A stretch of DNA of 64,000 bases from Schizophyllum amplum (lineage: Eukaryota; Basidiomycota; Agaricomycetes; Agaricales; Schizophyllaceae), in NCBI GenBank assembly GCA_007026445.1, contig VDMD01000030.1, forward strand, positions 186,001-250,000, in the 5' to 3' direction. Position 1 is the first letter of the stretch, and each line of letters begins with the position of its first letter. A program made the translations under genes and the position numbers. The notes below the pieces were generated by a model. That model saw only the letters and a program-made list of their open reading frames with translations. It ran no database searches and had not been told where the DNA came from. Positions 22,022 to 32,966 of this stretch are shown in pieces.

Positions 22022-25000
22022 GGATCCGGTGCTCTCTCGTTTCCAGTTACACGTCCTCTCGCTATTTATGCTGTCTTGTAATCACCTTACCCTACGCTCC
22101 CTTCGCGCTCCCTCATCTCTTATATCATCCTCACTGTATTGTATCGTCTCTATATTGCCATTGCACCTGTACTACGTCTCGCTCTTATGATCATTCGCAT
22201 GCTTATGATACTAGTAAATGCCCCCTACCAGTCCGCATACCTATTATACCATTTCCAATTGTTAGTCTGCCTTTCAACTGAGTTCATGGTCCTGTAAACA
22301 TCAAACTTGAGGCACTGGAGGCAGACGATCCAGACAGCTCTGGCTCAGAGTTCAACATTGGGCACATGACCCTGAGATACACGTGCCTTATCCCCAAAGG
22401 TCATTGCTCGGCGCCCGAACCGGCCAACTTCAAGGGAGCGCCGAACGATTGTCCGAGTGCAAGTCGGAGTCTCAAATCTAGGCTCTTGTTCGGAACCTGC
22501 TCACTCTCTGCCTGCTACTGCTCGTTCTGGCCTTCGTCACAGCTTCTTTGTATATCTAGAGAGAACTCAGGACTCAGCCTTCGACCTCAGAGGCCCTCAC
22601 GACACCCACGAACTGGAAATGGTATCTTCGTGGCGCAGGCAGCAGAGACGGCACTTTGCCGTTATCTTCACCAACGTTAAGGAGGACTCGTGCATCATTC
22701 GCGGTACGTGGCACATTCATGCAAATTCGGCGCATCCTCACGCTCAGAAATCAGACGTCGGCGCGTACGAGCATCGTTCATCGACTTAGCTTCAATGAGG
22801 AGACATGCTCGACGAAGGCCATTCTTTTCTCGAACCTCCCGATCTTCGACAATGGCGGCGGTCCCTCCTGTTCTCGGTCGCCGACTCGAAGCTCGATCAT
22901 GACGCGCCGTGTTTATGTTCCACCTGTGTTCCACCGGCAACATCTTCCCGTCCTGCAAATGTCGCGTCAACAACACTCATCGCGGACGCCCTAACCTTAC
23001 TATCCATACCTTGCTCCGACTGCGTCAATCATCTTAAATATAGCCAGCTTCTTGATCTGGCCGGCTCCTCGACATGACTGGATGGCGCATGCCGAACATC
23101 GTCTAAATTGCTTCGGACATCGCTTTCGCTTTGCCTTGACACGGGATCTGTGTGGTCGTGTCGTTAACAAGGCTCGCGCGTACTCCCAAGGGGAACATAG
23201 CGCGCATTAGAGGCTCGCCGTGGCCTTTCCTCCTCGGGCGGCGTCTTCTGCCGGAAGACGAGGCTAAACGAGGGAGTGAGCATAGTTCAGGCATTGACTC
23301 GAGCTCATTCTATGCGAACATTGCTCCCAGATATAGCCGCGCTGACTGTCAACGCCGATCCTCATCAATAAGGTAGGTGAGTACGTACCATTATGCATGT
23401 GGAATATAGATGTTTTGCTGCTACCCCAGGCGTGTCGTCCAGGAGTGTCGTCCAAAAGTGATACGTTCGTCATCAATCTGGGTGACCATCGTCAATTGGA
23501 CGATGCACCACGGTTCACATGCATATCTGGTCGCAAAGTTTGCGTGCGTGTACTCGCAGCGCAAATCGGCAGTGGCGTACTCTCATCATGGGTTCTGTGG
23601 TTCACAAGTAAGTCGATATAGGAACTATGGGCGAAGGGGGTTCAGCTCGGTGGTGCGGTGTGGCTGCCCAGACATATGGCATGTCACTGCGTGGTGGGCA
23701 AGGTGCTGATGAAGGAGCGGGAGGCAATAAAGGGAAGACTTCGGGTGTGTTTATGCGCTGCGAGCGTTGTCAAAGAAGCCAAAAAGTTGTGAGTTGGCAT
23801 TGCGCTTGCGGTATAGCAGTCATACTCACTATCCGTCGTAAGAAGTTCAGTATGTACTTGCGCCGAACAGAGCCCGTAGAAAGCGCAATTCCGGCGTCGC
23901 GTATCATGCATCGGGGAGCGGGTGTCTGCTCGCTTGACTGGCCGGACAAGATGATGCGTGCGGGAGCGGCAGGTAAGCGATGCCGGTATCGGAAGATAAT
24001 TTCCGTTTAGAAGACAATGCCAACGCAGTGGAGACTTGGGATGTGCTAGTCCGCAGTCGTACGTGAGTGCTCGCCATTGTTGGCCTCGTTCATCGTCGCG
24101 GCATGCTGACTGGTCTCGACAGAGTCGCGGGTCGCTGTCGACAGTGTACGAGCGGTCGCGTGCTGCTTCCTATCTGGGCTAGGTTGATGAACGGGGGATG
24201 TCCAACAGCGCGCGGCGCCTAAATGGAAGGTATGAGGGTGGTTGTAGCAGTGAGTGGACTCTATTTTGGAACCGTCCTCGGTGAATGTCGTGCTCTCGAA
24301 ACGCGGTTGGGCTAGATGGGCATTAAACACGAGGGCAAGGAGGGCTGGTGCGTCGGATAACTGGACACGGGCGATGGGTGGTGAGGTCGTGTTGTCGGCG
24401 GTGACTGGACACCTCGATCCTGAATCGCGGGCCATCTGGTGGCTTCCGTGAAGAGGATAGGCGGCGACGAGGTGGGGAGTCAACACGCCGAGTGGGTTCT
24501 CGTGATGAGGTCTGGCTCGTTCGGCGGCGGCGGCGAGCCCTACATGAGGGGTGAGATGCGTTCACGGGCTGTTACACCCATGCTCATCGTATTTTCCAGG
24601 CAAGTCCGCATGACCGCTAGTGGGACCGGTAGACTCGATATGAGTGACTGGTGTGCAAGACGCGGGTGATGAGCGGGCGAAGTCAGGTCAAGACGGCATG
24701 GTGGCAAAGGGCATGGAATTTCCCTGCCACAGAATACTCAATGGGTGAGCCTTCGTCGCTGACATCGCCTTCAGGCTGACATAAATGTATAGTGGACCGG
24801 ACATATGACCGGCGGACAAAGAAGATACGAATCTGTCGTGGTCCTACCAAACTTACGGCATGTCAAAAAATATCGGTGTACATTCATACGACATATGCGT
24901 ATAAAGGGAAACGTGCGCGAAAAAGGGCAAAGCAGTGGTGATGCAAATCAACACATGACGAGGTGCGTGACGGGCGGCGCGTTGGCCCGAACAAAAAGCT

Positions 25001-25198
25001 GGTTGAACTTGTTTGGCTCTACGTTCGGAAGTTGTCACGCACCACTTTCTTTCGCGTCGCGCCTTCGCTCTATCGCCTTGCTCTTCCTCTTTCTCCGTCG
25101 GTTCACTGCCAACGCTTCTCTTCATTCGAGCGCCATTGAGCAGCATCCGCACCGCATAGTTCCCTCTTTCCTCTACTATTCTTTCGTCGTCGCCGAGA
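22022..25198. other. 3.2 kb region without a supported gene
   Basis: Short open frames are scattered over both strands, with no chain of exons or known domain. The single recognisable trace is a Z-family-like stretch near 22330-22400 (listed separately). The region may be decayed coding DNA between Z1 and Z2. Confidence 0.4.
22330..22400 (+). pseudogene. Possible relic of a Z-family exon
   Basis: After an acceptor-like GATCCAG, the frame reads SSGSEFNIGHMT, closely like the start of Z2 exon 3 (DSEFNEYGHVT) and less closely that of Z1 (ADFNVDDHVT). It lies between Z1 and Z2 in the same orientation. No finger-coding exon follows, so it would be a fragment. The match is short and by eye. Confidence 0.3.
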
Positions 25199-27166
25199 AT
25201 GTCGGACGACTGCCAGCCACCGCTGTACTATGGGGCTGGATATGCTGGAGCCACCCACCAAGAGCAGTGGCATGAGGACGACGAGGAGGCACTCGACGCC
25301 GGTGCGCCCTGCCTGCGTCTGGCTGGTGATTCGGCGTCGCTGGCCCAAAGTTCAACGCCGCGAGAAGACTCGTCAGAGGAAGACCCCGTCAGTCCACGGC
25401 TTATTCCGACCCTGCCCTCCACCGACGCCTCGGATAATGAACTGTTTGAACCATTCGTCGGTATGTAGCTCGACGGACGCCTCTGGCATTTACATCGTAC
25501 TGATCACGGATTACAGACCCTAATACTGGGGTACGGTTCCCATTTGACACCCCAAGTCATCCACGATCGTCTACCGGCACCTTCGGTGCGTCGTCTCTGA
25601 TCTCTCACCGCTGCAAAGACTGATCTAGACCTTCAGACTCAGAGTTCAACGAATATGGCCACGTGACCGCGGACGCTCGACGTGACGTTGGGAGTTTTGG
25701 TCCCGATCAGAACGGTAGATACCCTTATGGTCAAGGTGACCCGAGGACGGCTGGGAGCACGAGGCAAATTCAGCCTCGGAGCGGACACAGTAGGGAGCTT
25801 CAAGGTGCGCGATCATTATACTACGGTCTCTCATGACTGACGGTCGCCTCAGACCTTCTTCGATGGCCCGAAGCCACGCTGGAGCTTGAGCTGTCACAAA
25901 GCTTCAGTGACACAATGAGGAAGACGGACCACTTCCTTGAGAATGTGGCGAAGAACACTGCCGCGAGCGCGAGTACATCGCAGAACGCAATCTTCAACCC
26001 CGTCGACTTTGTCGCTTCTATGCCCGGTGCTGCCCCTGCGTCGATCGCGACGTCTATGGCCGGCGTATTCCCTCACGCTGGAGCAGCTGAATCGCACATT
26101 CTTGACAATTATGCGAATGAGGACACCACACCGTGGTGGCGGACTCCCCAGCAAACTCCTCGGCTCTTCTCACTTGGCAGCGACGCCTCCTCTACTACCT
26201 CCATGTGCCCATCAGCGTCTGCACCGTTGGCGCTCCCCGAACCCGACTTGCATTCTGTCTTTGACAGCATACATGGGACAGGCGACGTGCCGCCGAGCAC
26301 GACGCCAGAGATGACCTCGGGTACGACGTCGCCGGAGCCTAGATTCCACGTCCCGCCGGTTGCGCGACGTCGTGTACGGAGACCTCATCCTCGACGCCCT
26401 ACGCATCAAGAGCAGTTGAAGGGGATGGTCGACGAGTTTGAGTTTCATGCCAACAAGGCCAAGGACATGTAAGTTATGCTATCCCTTAAAACATGTACAC
26501 TTTACTGATATCAATGTCACGTTCAGGACTCGCTTCCACGACGGACTCAAGACCGATGGTTGGGAGGTGCCTGTCAAAAAGAGGCGTAGGATGGTCGCTG
26601 CACCCGCCCTCAATACGGCGCCCGAGATTGAGCAGTCCAGCTCACATATCATGCTGCCGACGGATATGCTTTCGCCTCCCGCAGCGTACGACTCGGACAT
26701 GCTCGTCATCGCGACGTACCCATTTCTACCCATGGCATCGACTTCAATGCAGTCGTCCTTTGACGACTCGGAAGCGACGATCCCTCTTCCATCACCGTCG
26801 CTTCAACCCAGCATGATTATCCAGGATTGGAAGGTCGACCATGTCGCGCCTGTGACTACTTTTTCCCGATTGTGCCCGTGGAATCTCAAGAAAAATCGCT
26901 ACATGCCCTGCAATGTGCTCATACAGGGTGCGACCGTCGATGAGTTCTTGCTCAATCTGCACCAACATCTCATGGGCGTCCACGCGCCCCCAGTCGAGGC
27001 GGAGGGGAAACACATCGGTAAATACGCTTGCCGTGCTTGCAAAGACGACGAGCTTGTATGCCGGCAGGGGATCACTGTGAAGGAGGGCCGACTCACAATG
27101 CATATCGCGAAAGTGCATTGCAACGACATACCGATTTGCTTGGCCTCAAAGAATCTCTTCAATTGA
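25199..27166 (+). CDS. Z2: disordered protein with double Cys/His zinc-finger C-terminus
   Basis: Exons are 25199-25460, 25517-25585, 25637-25804, 25853-26468 and 26527-27166, giving 584 residues. Exon 3 uses the acceptor at 25636; using the upstream TAG at 25630 would give an early stop. The N-terminus is acidic (EEALD, DSSEED). A basic stretch KKRRR lies just after the exon 4/5 junction and may be a nuclear signal. The C-terminus has C488-x11-C500-x18-H519-x4-H524, then Cys 540, 543 and 550 and H564-x4-H569, beginning CPWNLKKN. Z3 shares this finger and also the same intron phase at the KDM|TR junction (KDR|TR in Z3), so the two are close paralogues. Probably a nuclear regulator by composition; no function is established. 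Confidence 0.75.
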
Positions 27167-27809
27167 TTCTGGTCAATGGTGACGCCGTGCGATCTGTGTA
27201 GGGCGGTTCAATTGTGCCGCCTGTGTATACTTCCTCGAGCTCGACCTCCCTGTATCATCGATATATATATATATATATAACTTATATATTCTGCAGGTTG
27301 CCTTGTGAACTTCTCTATTTCTATTGATCTCAAATGCCCGCTACTGGCCTACTTACTATGCGGCTCTCTACTGCTCTACTACCTCTATTAAATGCCCACA
27401 ACACCTCCACTACCCTGCCCACCTGCGATATTATCAGAGATTCGTGTGCTGAAATGGCACCGCATGTCTGCGCAGGGATGCGTCGGAGCGTCGCCGTGTC
27501 CTTGTGACTTTGGTCGAGCTGGCCGATCGGAGGATATTAAGCTGGACAAACGACTCCCCAGTTGACTGACTACAGAGATCATTAGACAGACGACGGCGAC
27601 AGTGATTTCGAAAGGAATGTGACGGTAGATAGAGACGATGCATAAGTTGTACAGGTCTAAGACTGATTCATGCAAGGTAAGTGCGCTAGAAATACAATGA
27701 CTTTCCGTACGACCACGGTTCGGGACACATTACTTGCGACTCTTACTAGAAACCCCAAATGTCCTGAGAGCAGAAAAGGTAGAGAAGGAGATCGAAGAAA
27801 GTAAGGCGT
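27167..27809. other. Convergent 3' region of Z2 and MT2
   Basis: Z2 and MT2 end towards each other here. Only an AT microsatellite (27261-27279) stands out. Confidence 0.4.
27261..27279. repeat. AT microsatellite
   Basis: About nine AT units in the 3' flank of Z2, followed by another short AT-rich stretch. Confidence 0.9.
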
Positions 27810-30800
27810 TCACGTCTTCACGCCATCGAATACACGGAAAGTGCGTATGTGGGTGAGATCTCTGGACGCCAATTCGGACCCGGAGTCGTGCTCATTCTCC
27901 TCTCGGATGATTTTGTTGAAGTCCAGTACAGTAGAGGCGCGAGCATAAGCAGAGTGCTCGGCAGAATGGCGTGGCCCATTGACAGGCTCGGGAGAGTGAT
28001 CGAACATATCGCGGAATTCCCTTGGAATTGAGATGAGATATGAAGATTGACCAGTGAGAAAGAAGAAACATACGACTGATATTCTATGAGGGCGTCGAAG
28101 TCAGACGCCACTGACATCATTGATGCCCGAGGGTCTGTCCTTGGAGGGGCCGTTGGCGGTTTGGGACGAACACTCTGGCGCTGCGGCTTAGAGCTCGAAG
28201 TTGTCCCGTCGAATCGGTATGGCAAAAATCTAGACAATGCGTGAGCGGGTCGGAACATCCTTCGTGGATAAGTATGTCCACATACTCAGAGTAATCCCAT
28301 AACGCTTCTGCGACCGTATCATCGTCAACGTCGTCCTCGTTCGCGACCTCGAGGGCATACTCCGCCAGCGCGCTCTGGCAGGCCAACACCGTCCTACAGT
28401 GTCGCGATGCATGCTTCTCGATCTCCGCCGTCCGCATCGGGATGCACGTCGATGGCCACAGCACCAGACCTGGTGCCGAGGCGAGAGGACCAGCGATTGC
28501 CAACCGCATCGTCTCGGCCTCGTGCGCGCGCCCATTAAACACACGATGCATCGTGTCGAGGAGGAATGCGTGCAGCCGCAGATTCAGTCCAAACTTGTGA
28601 CTCATCATGTACTCGAAGAGCGCCTCTGCTTCCTCTGAAGCTGTTCGCAGCGCCGAGGCGCGCGAGCTGGGGCGGCTTTGCGGGCCATGGAGGGTCGCCG
28701 TGTCCATGCCCTCCTCGGAGGTGTCGTCACACAGGGTATGGCCGTCATCGTGGCCGGCACCAGCGTCAGCGAGGTAGAGAGATGCTGCCCGTGGGGATTG
28801 CGGGGAGTCAGGACGTGGAGGAATGACCTCCGGGTTCGTCCATGGCGCCGCGGAGAGCAGGGTAGTGTCGCCGTACGGGAAGAAGACGTGGTCGTCGATG
28901 AGCTCGAGCCTCCCGCCGACCGTGAGCACACGCTTTGCCTCGCGCAAGACCTGCTCCCATTGATTGAAGGGGATCGCATAGGTAAGGTTAGCCATGCGCA
29001 CGAGGTCGAAAGTCTGGTCTTCGAATGGCAGCGATTGCGTCAGGCTGCGTGCAAGTCAGATACGAAAAGCAGAGACAACAAGCTGCGACGTACAAGTTAC
29101 CGGTAATGACCCGCATGTTGTCCGAGACGCCCTCCATGAGAGCCTCATCCCACATCTTGCTGGTCGTATCGACGAGGTCGAATCCGATAACTTGTGTGCC
29201 GTGCTCTTGCCAGGCTCGCGCGGCCTCTAGCATCCACCAGCCCTGCCCACAGCCAAGGTCGAGCACCGTCATCGGCGGTAGCTGCCCATAGTCGTGGAAG
29301 CACGGCTGGTCAGGCGGTTTTAGTAGTCGCAATAGGTCGTGCGTATGCCGGTCGCTAGGCACTATCAGCGCCCACCTTACGAGGGGAGACATCTGCACTT
29401 ACCGCTCTTGCACGCTGGGATCGCGCTGGTCGAAGGGATATTCCCCAACGCGCATGTGTATACTGCGCGCTCGAGCTCTTCTTTCTGTGGCTGTCACCAC
29501 GCGCTCGCGATTCCCCGCCGACGATGAAAGCGTGCCCTCCATCGGTGAGTAGTCCCGCCCTTCCATGCTTGGTCCCCCACGCACCACCCTTCCGCGACGA
29601 GCTGGCAGGCGTAGCTGTGGAGTAAGCCTCAGCGCTGGCTGCGCAGAGGGGTTTGCGCGGGTTCTTGATGACGGGAAAACGAAGGGCTGGGGTGCCGCGG
29701 TTGCAGTAGAGCCGGTCGAGGAAGCTGACCGCGCGGTAGCTGATGAGACCGCCGTCCCAGTAGACATTGTTGTGGAGGTCGAGCTTGCCCGTGCCCGTCC
29801 TGGCACCACGAGCGACTCGGCCGACTCGTACGAGCGCAGCCGAACCAGTGGAGGGCGCGTAACCGAAAGTGAATCACGTGTGTTGCTCGGCTTCTTCCGG
29901 CCGAACTTGAAGCTCGGCCCGCCTGGCTTGGCAACCGAGCGGCTCGTGGGGAACACGAACTTGCTGGGTGACTCGGGGGTGGTGCTGAAGTCGGAGATGG
30001 TCGAGCGATTGGAGCTCGTGCTATTGTGGGAGGAGGACGAGGAGGAGGCGATGCTCTTCACTGACGTGAGCTCCAGGTGTCCGGACGATGCGGGGGAGGG
30101 CACCTGCGTCTGCGCCTCCCCATAGGGACCGGGCGAAAGGAACTCGGACGGGGTGCGCTCCGGCGAGGACAAGGGCGATAGCGAGTAGAGGCTCGGGGAC
30201 GCGGCGAAGTACAGCCCGTTCCGCGCCGGCGAGGCATGCAGGACGCGCTCGCTAAGCGAGGGATCCGTATCAATCCGGGGCACTGGCGGGCAGGGATGAG
30301 CCGGCGGCGCGTACGGCTGTGACGCGACACGGCGTGGGATGGGCGATACGGCAGATACGACTGTGTGCGCGCGGGTGTAGTGCGCTCCCCCTTCGCTGGT
30401 GGGCCACTTCTGCGCCGCGTGGGAGCCCCGCGCTTGGCCCGACGCGCCCTCCTGAGGTGGCAGGGCGTGGGACTGCCATGCGGGTGACCGTGATTGGGCG
30501 CGCTGGGGCGGCTGGAGGGTGCTTCCCGAAGCGCGCGGAGAGGACGGAGGGAAGGGGGAGCGGGGTGAGCTCACGGTAGGGCACGATGGAGATCGAGTGG
30601 GGGATGAAGGCAGGTCGCGTGAGCCGCTCAGAGGGGACGCGTCGCCGTAGCGTCCTGGGGGCGTCTGTGTCGACGGATGACGGGGGCGCACAGATGGAGG
30701 GTCATCCGTAGAAGGCGTGAAGTGCACAGACGGACGTATGGGAGGCGGTGTCCTGCGCAATACACCGTGTAAGTCACGTAAGATGAGTAGTACGGGGTTA

Positions 30801-30958
30801 TGCACATACGGCGTTGGCGAAGACTTGGGCGTGCGTTTACGCTCCTTCGCTTTGGACCCAAATCCGAATAGCGCCCTCGGAGAGAAAGACGTGGGCGTGC
30901 TCGTCTGCACCTGCGCGTTCTGCAGGCGCCTGCGGCCCGCAGCGGTCCTGGACGACAT
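27810..30958 (-). CDS. MT2: disordered protein with SAM-dependent methyltransferase domain, paralogue of MT1
   Basis: Exons are 30958-30810, 30752-29403, 29354-29094, 29044-28286, 28229-28074 and 28020-27810, giving 961 residues. The first intron (57 bp, GTATGT...GCGCAG) is in frame and could be retained. Residues 1-490 are Ser/Pro-rich with repeated blocks of the type KFVFPTSRSVAKP / PFVFPSSRTRANP; MT1 has the matching GFVFPASRSRAKP. The methyltransferase core starts at DRHTHDLLRLL and contains LDLGCGQG (532-538), VIGFDLVD, TFDLVRMANL and GGRLELIDDHVFFP. A helical part (IEKHASRHCRTV) and the tail RTFRVFDGVKT follow; both correspond to MT1. It lies opposite to MT1, with Z1 and Z2 between them. 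Likely same reaction class as MT1; substrate is unknown. Confidence 0.8.
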
Positions 30959-31533
30959 GAACGGCTGGGCGCGCGTACGTGGATCGCGGACGAGCTGGTG
31001 GTGGTGGTGGTAGCGGTGCAGGAGCAAGCAAAGATATGCATGTTGGGTGAAAGCCAGAATTGATGAGGAGATACAGTCGTGCACGCCCCCCGGCCATGGG
31101 AAGATTTGAAATGGGCGGAAGGCAGATACAGGGCCGGGGGGACAGATAAGATTGGCGCATCTGTGGCGGGGCGATGCGCTTCGGCTTTGTCGAAGGCGCC
31201 GCCCTGCAGGCCCAGGTATCGCCTTCGGGCGGCCTCTCATGGAGAGCAAGGGCTGTTTCGCAGTGATTCTGAAGCGGACATGAAATATTCGGTGCTGCGT
31301 TCTCAAATTTCTGAGCGTCGTCGTTGGTCGCGCCAGCCGAGCCCATGAATGTATAAGTATCCATGGAAGAAGTTCGAGGCTGATCGAAAGGCTAACCGCG
31401 TGCGTCGGGCGTCGTTATCATGTCGCTGGCGCGTGCTCGAGAACGATGGGACATGATGCAGGACAGCGCCCCCTGCGTTGCTCGATGAACTTGCTGCATC
31501 TTCGATGAGGGAAGTACCTGAAGGTTGACCACC
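30959..31533. other. MT2 upstream region
   Basis: This is the 5' flank of MT2. A minus-strand open frame continues upstream of the chosen ATG to about 31306 but has no in-frame ATG context or domain, so it was left out. Nothing else was recognised. Confidence 0.4.
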
Positions 31534-31541
31534 TTCCTTCC

Positions 31542-31914
31542 AGGACCCCTGCTTATTAGCGGCGAGGTATATGTCAATGTCGGACAAATTTTGGCCTTTT
31601 GAAGGTCGAAGGTCTCTGGAAAAGCCGGACAAATTGAGGGTTGGTCGGGAGCATGTCTCTGGCGAATGTCGGACAAAATCTCCAGATTACCCTCTGTTCG
31701 CCCCTCTGAGACCCCCCTCAACGTCCTCGGGGGTGCCCGGGTGCTGCCGACTTACCATATGGGGTGGCCGGACCTCCGGTCCGGCCCAAAATTCAAAGGA
31801 TGTCTCTGGAAAAGCCGGACAAAACGGCCCAGATTGCGCAAAAAATGTCGGACAAAAAAAGGGCAAATTCGGCGGACCATGACATGGACCTCCCCACCGA
31901 TAATCAGGGGTCCT
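31542..31914. mobile_element. 373 bp MITE with inverted ends and 8 bp target duplication
   Basis: The left end AGGACCCCTG (31542-31551) is matched by CAGGGGTCCT at the right end (31905-31914). Imperfect inverted similarity extends to about 38 bp (TTAT, then GAGGT, then ATGTCA). Directly outside are identical octamers TTCCTTCC (31534-31541 and 31915-31922), which fit a target site duplication. Inside, CGGACAAA occurs five times on the same strand (31581, 31627, 31671, 31816, 31849), mostly near the ends, like subterminal repeats bound by a transposase. It has no coding capacity, so it is non-autonomous. An 8 bp duplication fits hAT or KDZ-type elements; the superfamily is not certain because the ends do not start with the usual hAT CAGGG read inward. 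Confidence 0.8.
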
Positions 31915-31922
31915 TTCCTTCC

Positions 31923-32966
31923 GCGTCGAGCTTCCGCGAGAGGGTTGCCTGACGTGATGCCGAGTTGCTCATGATGAACTCGTCGCCGAGTGCCACCCGT
32001 CGAGGCGTACCTATCTATCGAGTGCCCGCGCGCGTAACGAGCTATAGACGGCCATAACGGCTACGTCAGATTATAGTAGATACGCCACAGAGATGTAAGA
32101 GGTTGCATTAGAGCAGAGAATGCAGCTGACAGAGAGCCTACCTTTTTGCGCATCCAATCAAGTGGACCGTCGACCCAATTTGGTCAACAGCTCAGGGTGC
32201 CCGACGCCACCGTCTGACATGCTGCAGCAAATGCGTGCGAGTATGTAGAGGACGCAGATGGATAGATGATGTGCGAACTGCAGCCATGCTGCGCAGCATG
32301 AGGAGAACTGAGGAAGGAGACGAGCAGCTGCTTGGCGAAGGCGGCGCACCACGTTGGCCTTTCTCAGGGCGTTTTGGGCATGTAGTGAGCCTGTCGCTGG
32401 GCGTGGGACGTACTGGAGGACGTGTAATACGCGGCTGGAGAATTATATCTGCAAAGGAGGCTCAATTAAACCTACGAAAGAAACCATGGATGGAGCGTCG
32501 GGGAGCTGCTCATGTAATTCAGGGCGCCGCAGGGGCCCTGTCCTTTCCCTGCCGTCTGTAAGAGACGTAGCCATGATGAAGCAGCGTACAGAACGCTTCT
32601 CGCCTTGACACAACCATCTTGGAACTGTCGAACAATGGGAAGCAGATATGTGCGACGTAAGAAGGTTGGCGGCTAGTTGGCGGTCTGATTCAACCGTGGG
32701 AAAATGTGCGGCAATGGCCGAATTTCGAACCGAACGGGCGCTTATGCCGATTCGCCCCTTGGCCGGGGTACGGAGAGTACAATATATGGCAGAGCTCCAG
32801 TAGCCTTGCGCTCTCCAAAAGATTCGGGCAAGCAGAAGCACAAGGGCTGAGGGGTTGCGGAGCATGAGTCGGCTCGCAATAGAATGATCAATTGCTTTGA
32901 TGATGATTTGATGCATCTGGCCCTTATTTATGGCTAGCGTGCTGATGCTCCTTATCTCTTTCCGCC
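31923..32966. other. Region between the MITE and the ammonium transporter
   Basis: Open frames such as 32443-32916 (minus) have no recognisable content. The stretch next to 32967 is presumably the transporter promoter and leader. A CTTATC (GATAAG on the other strand, a possible nitrogen-GATA site) is at 32951-32956, only 11 bp before the ATG. Confidence 0.4.

Noticed and set aside
23627..24010. Cys-rich short plus-strand frame (CERCQ...WHCAC) in the Z1-Z2 gap
   Set aside because: The Cys spacing is not a known zinc-binding layout and the frame has no neighbours; judged chance.
32443..32916. 157-codon minus-strand frame upstream of the ammonium transporter
   Set aside because: No family features; lies in the probable promoter of the transporter.
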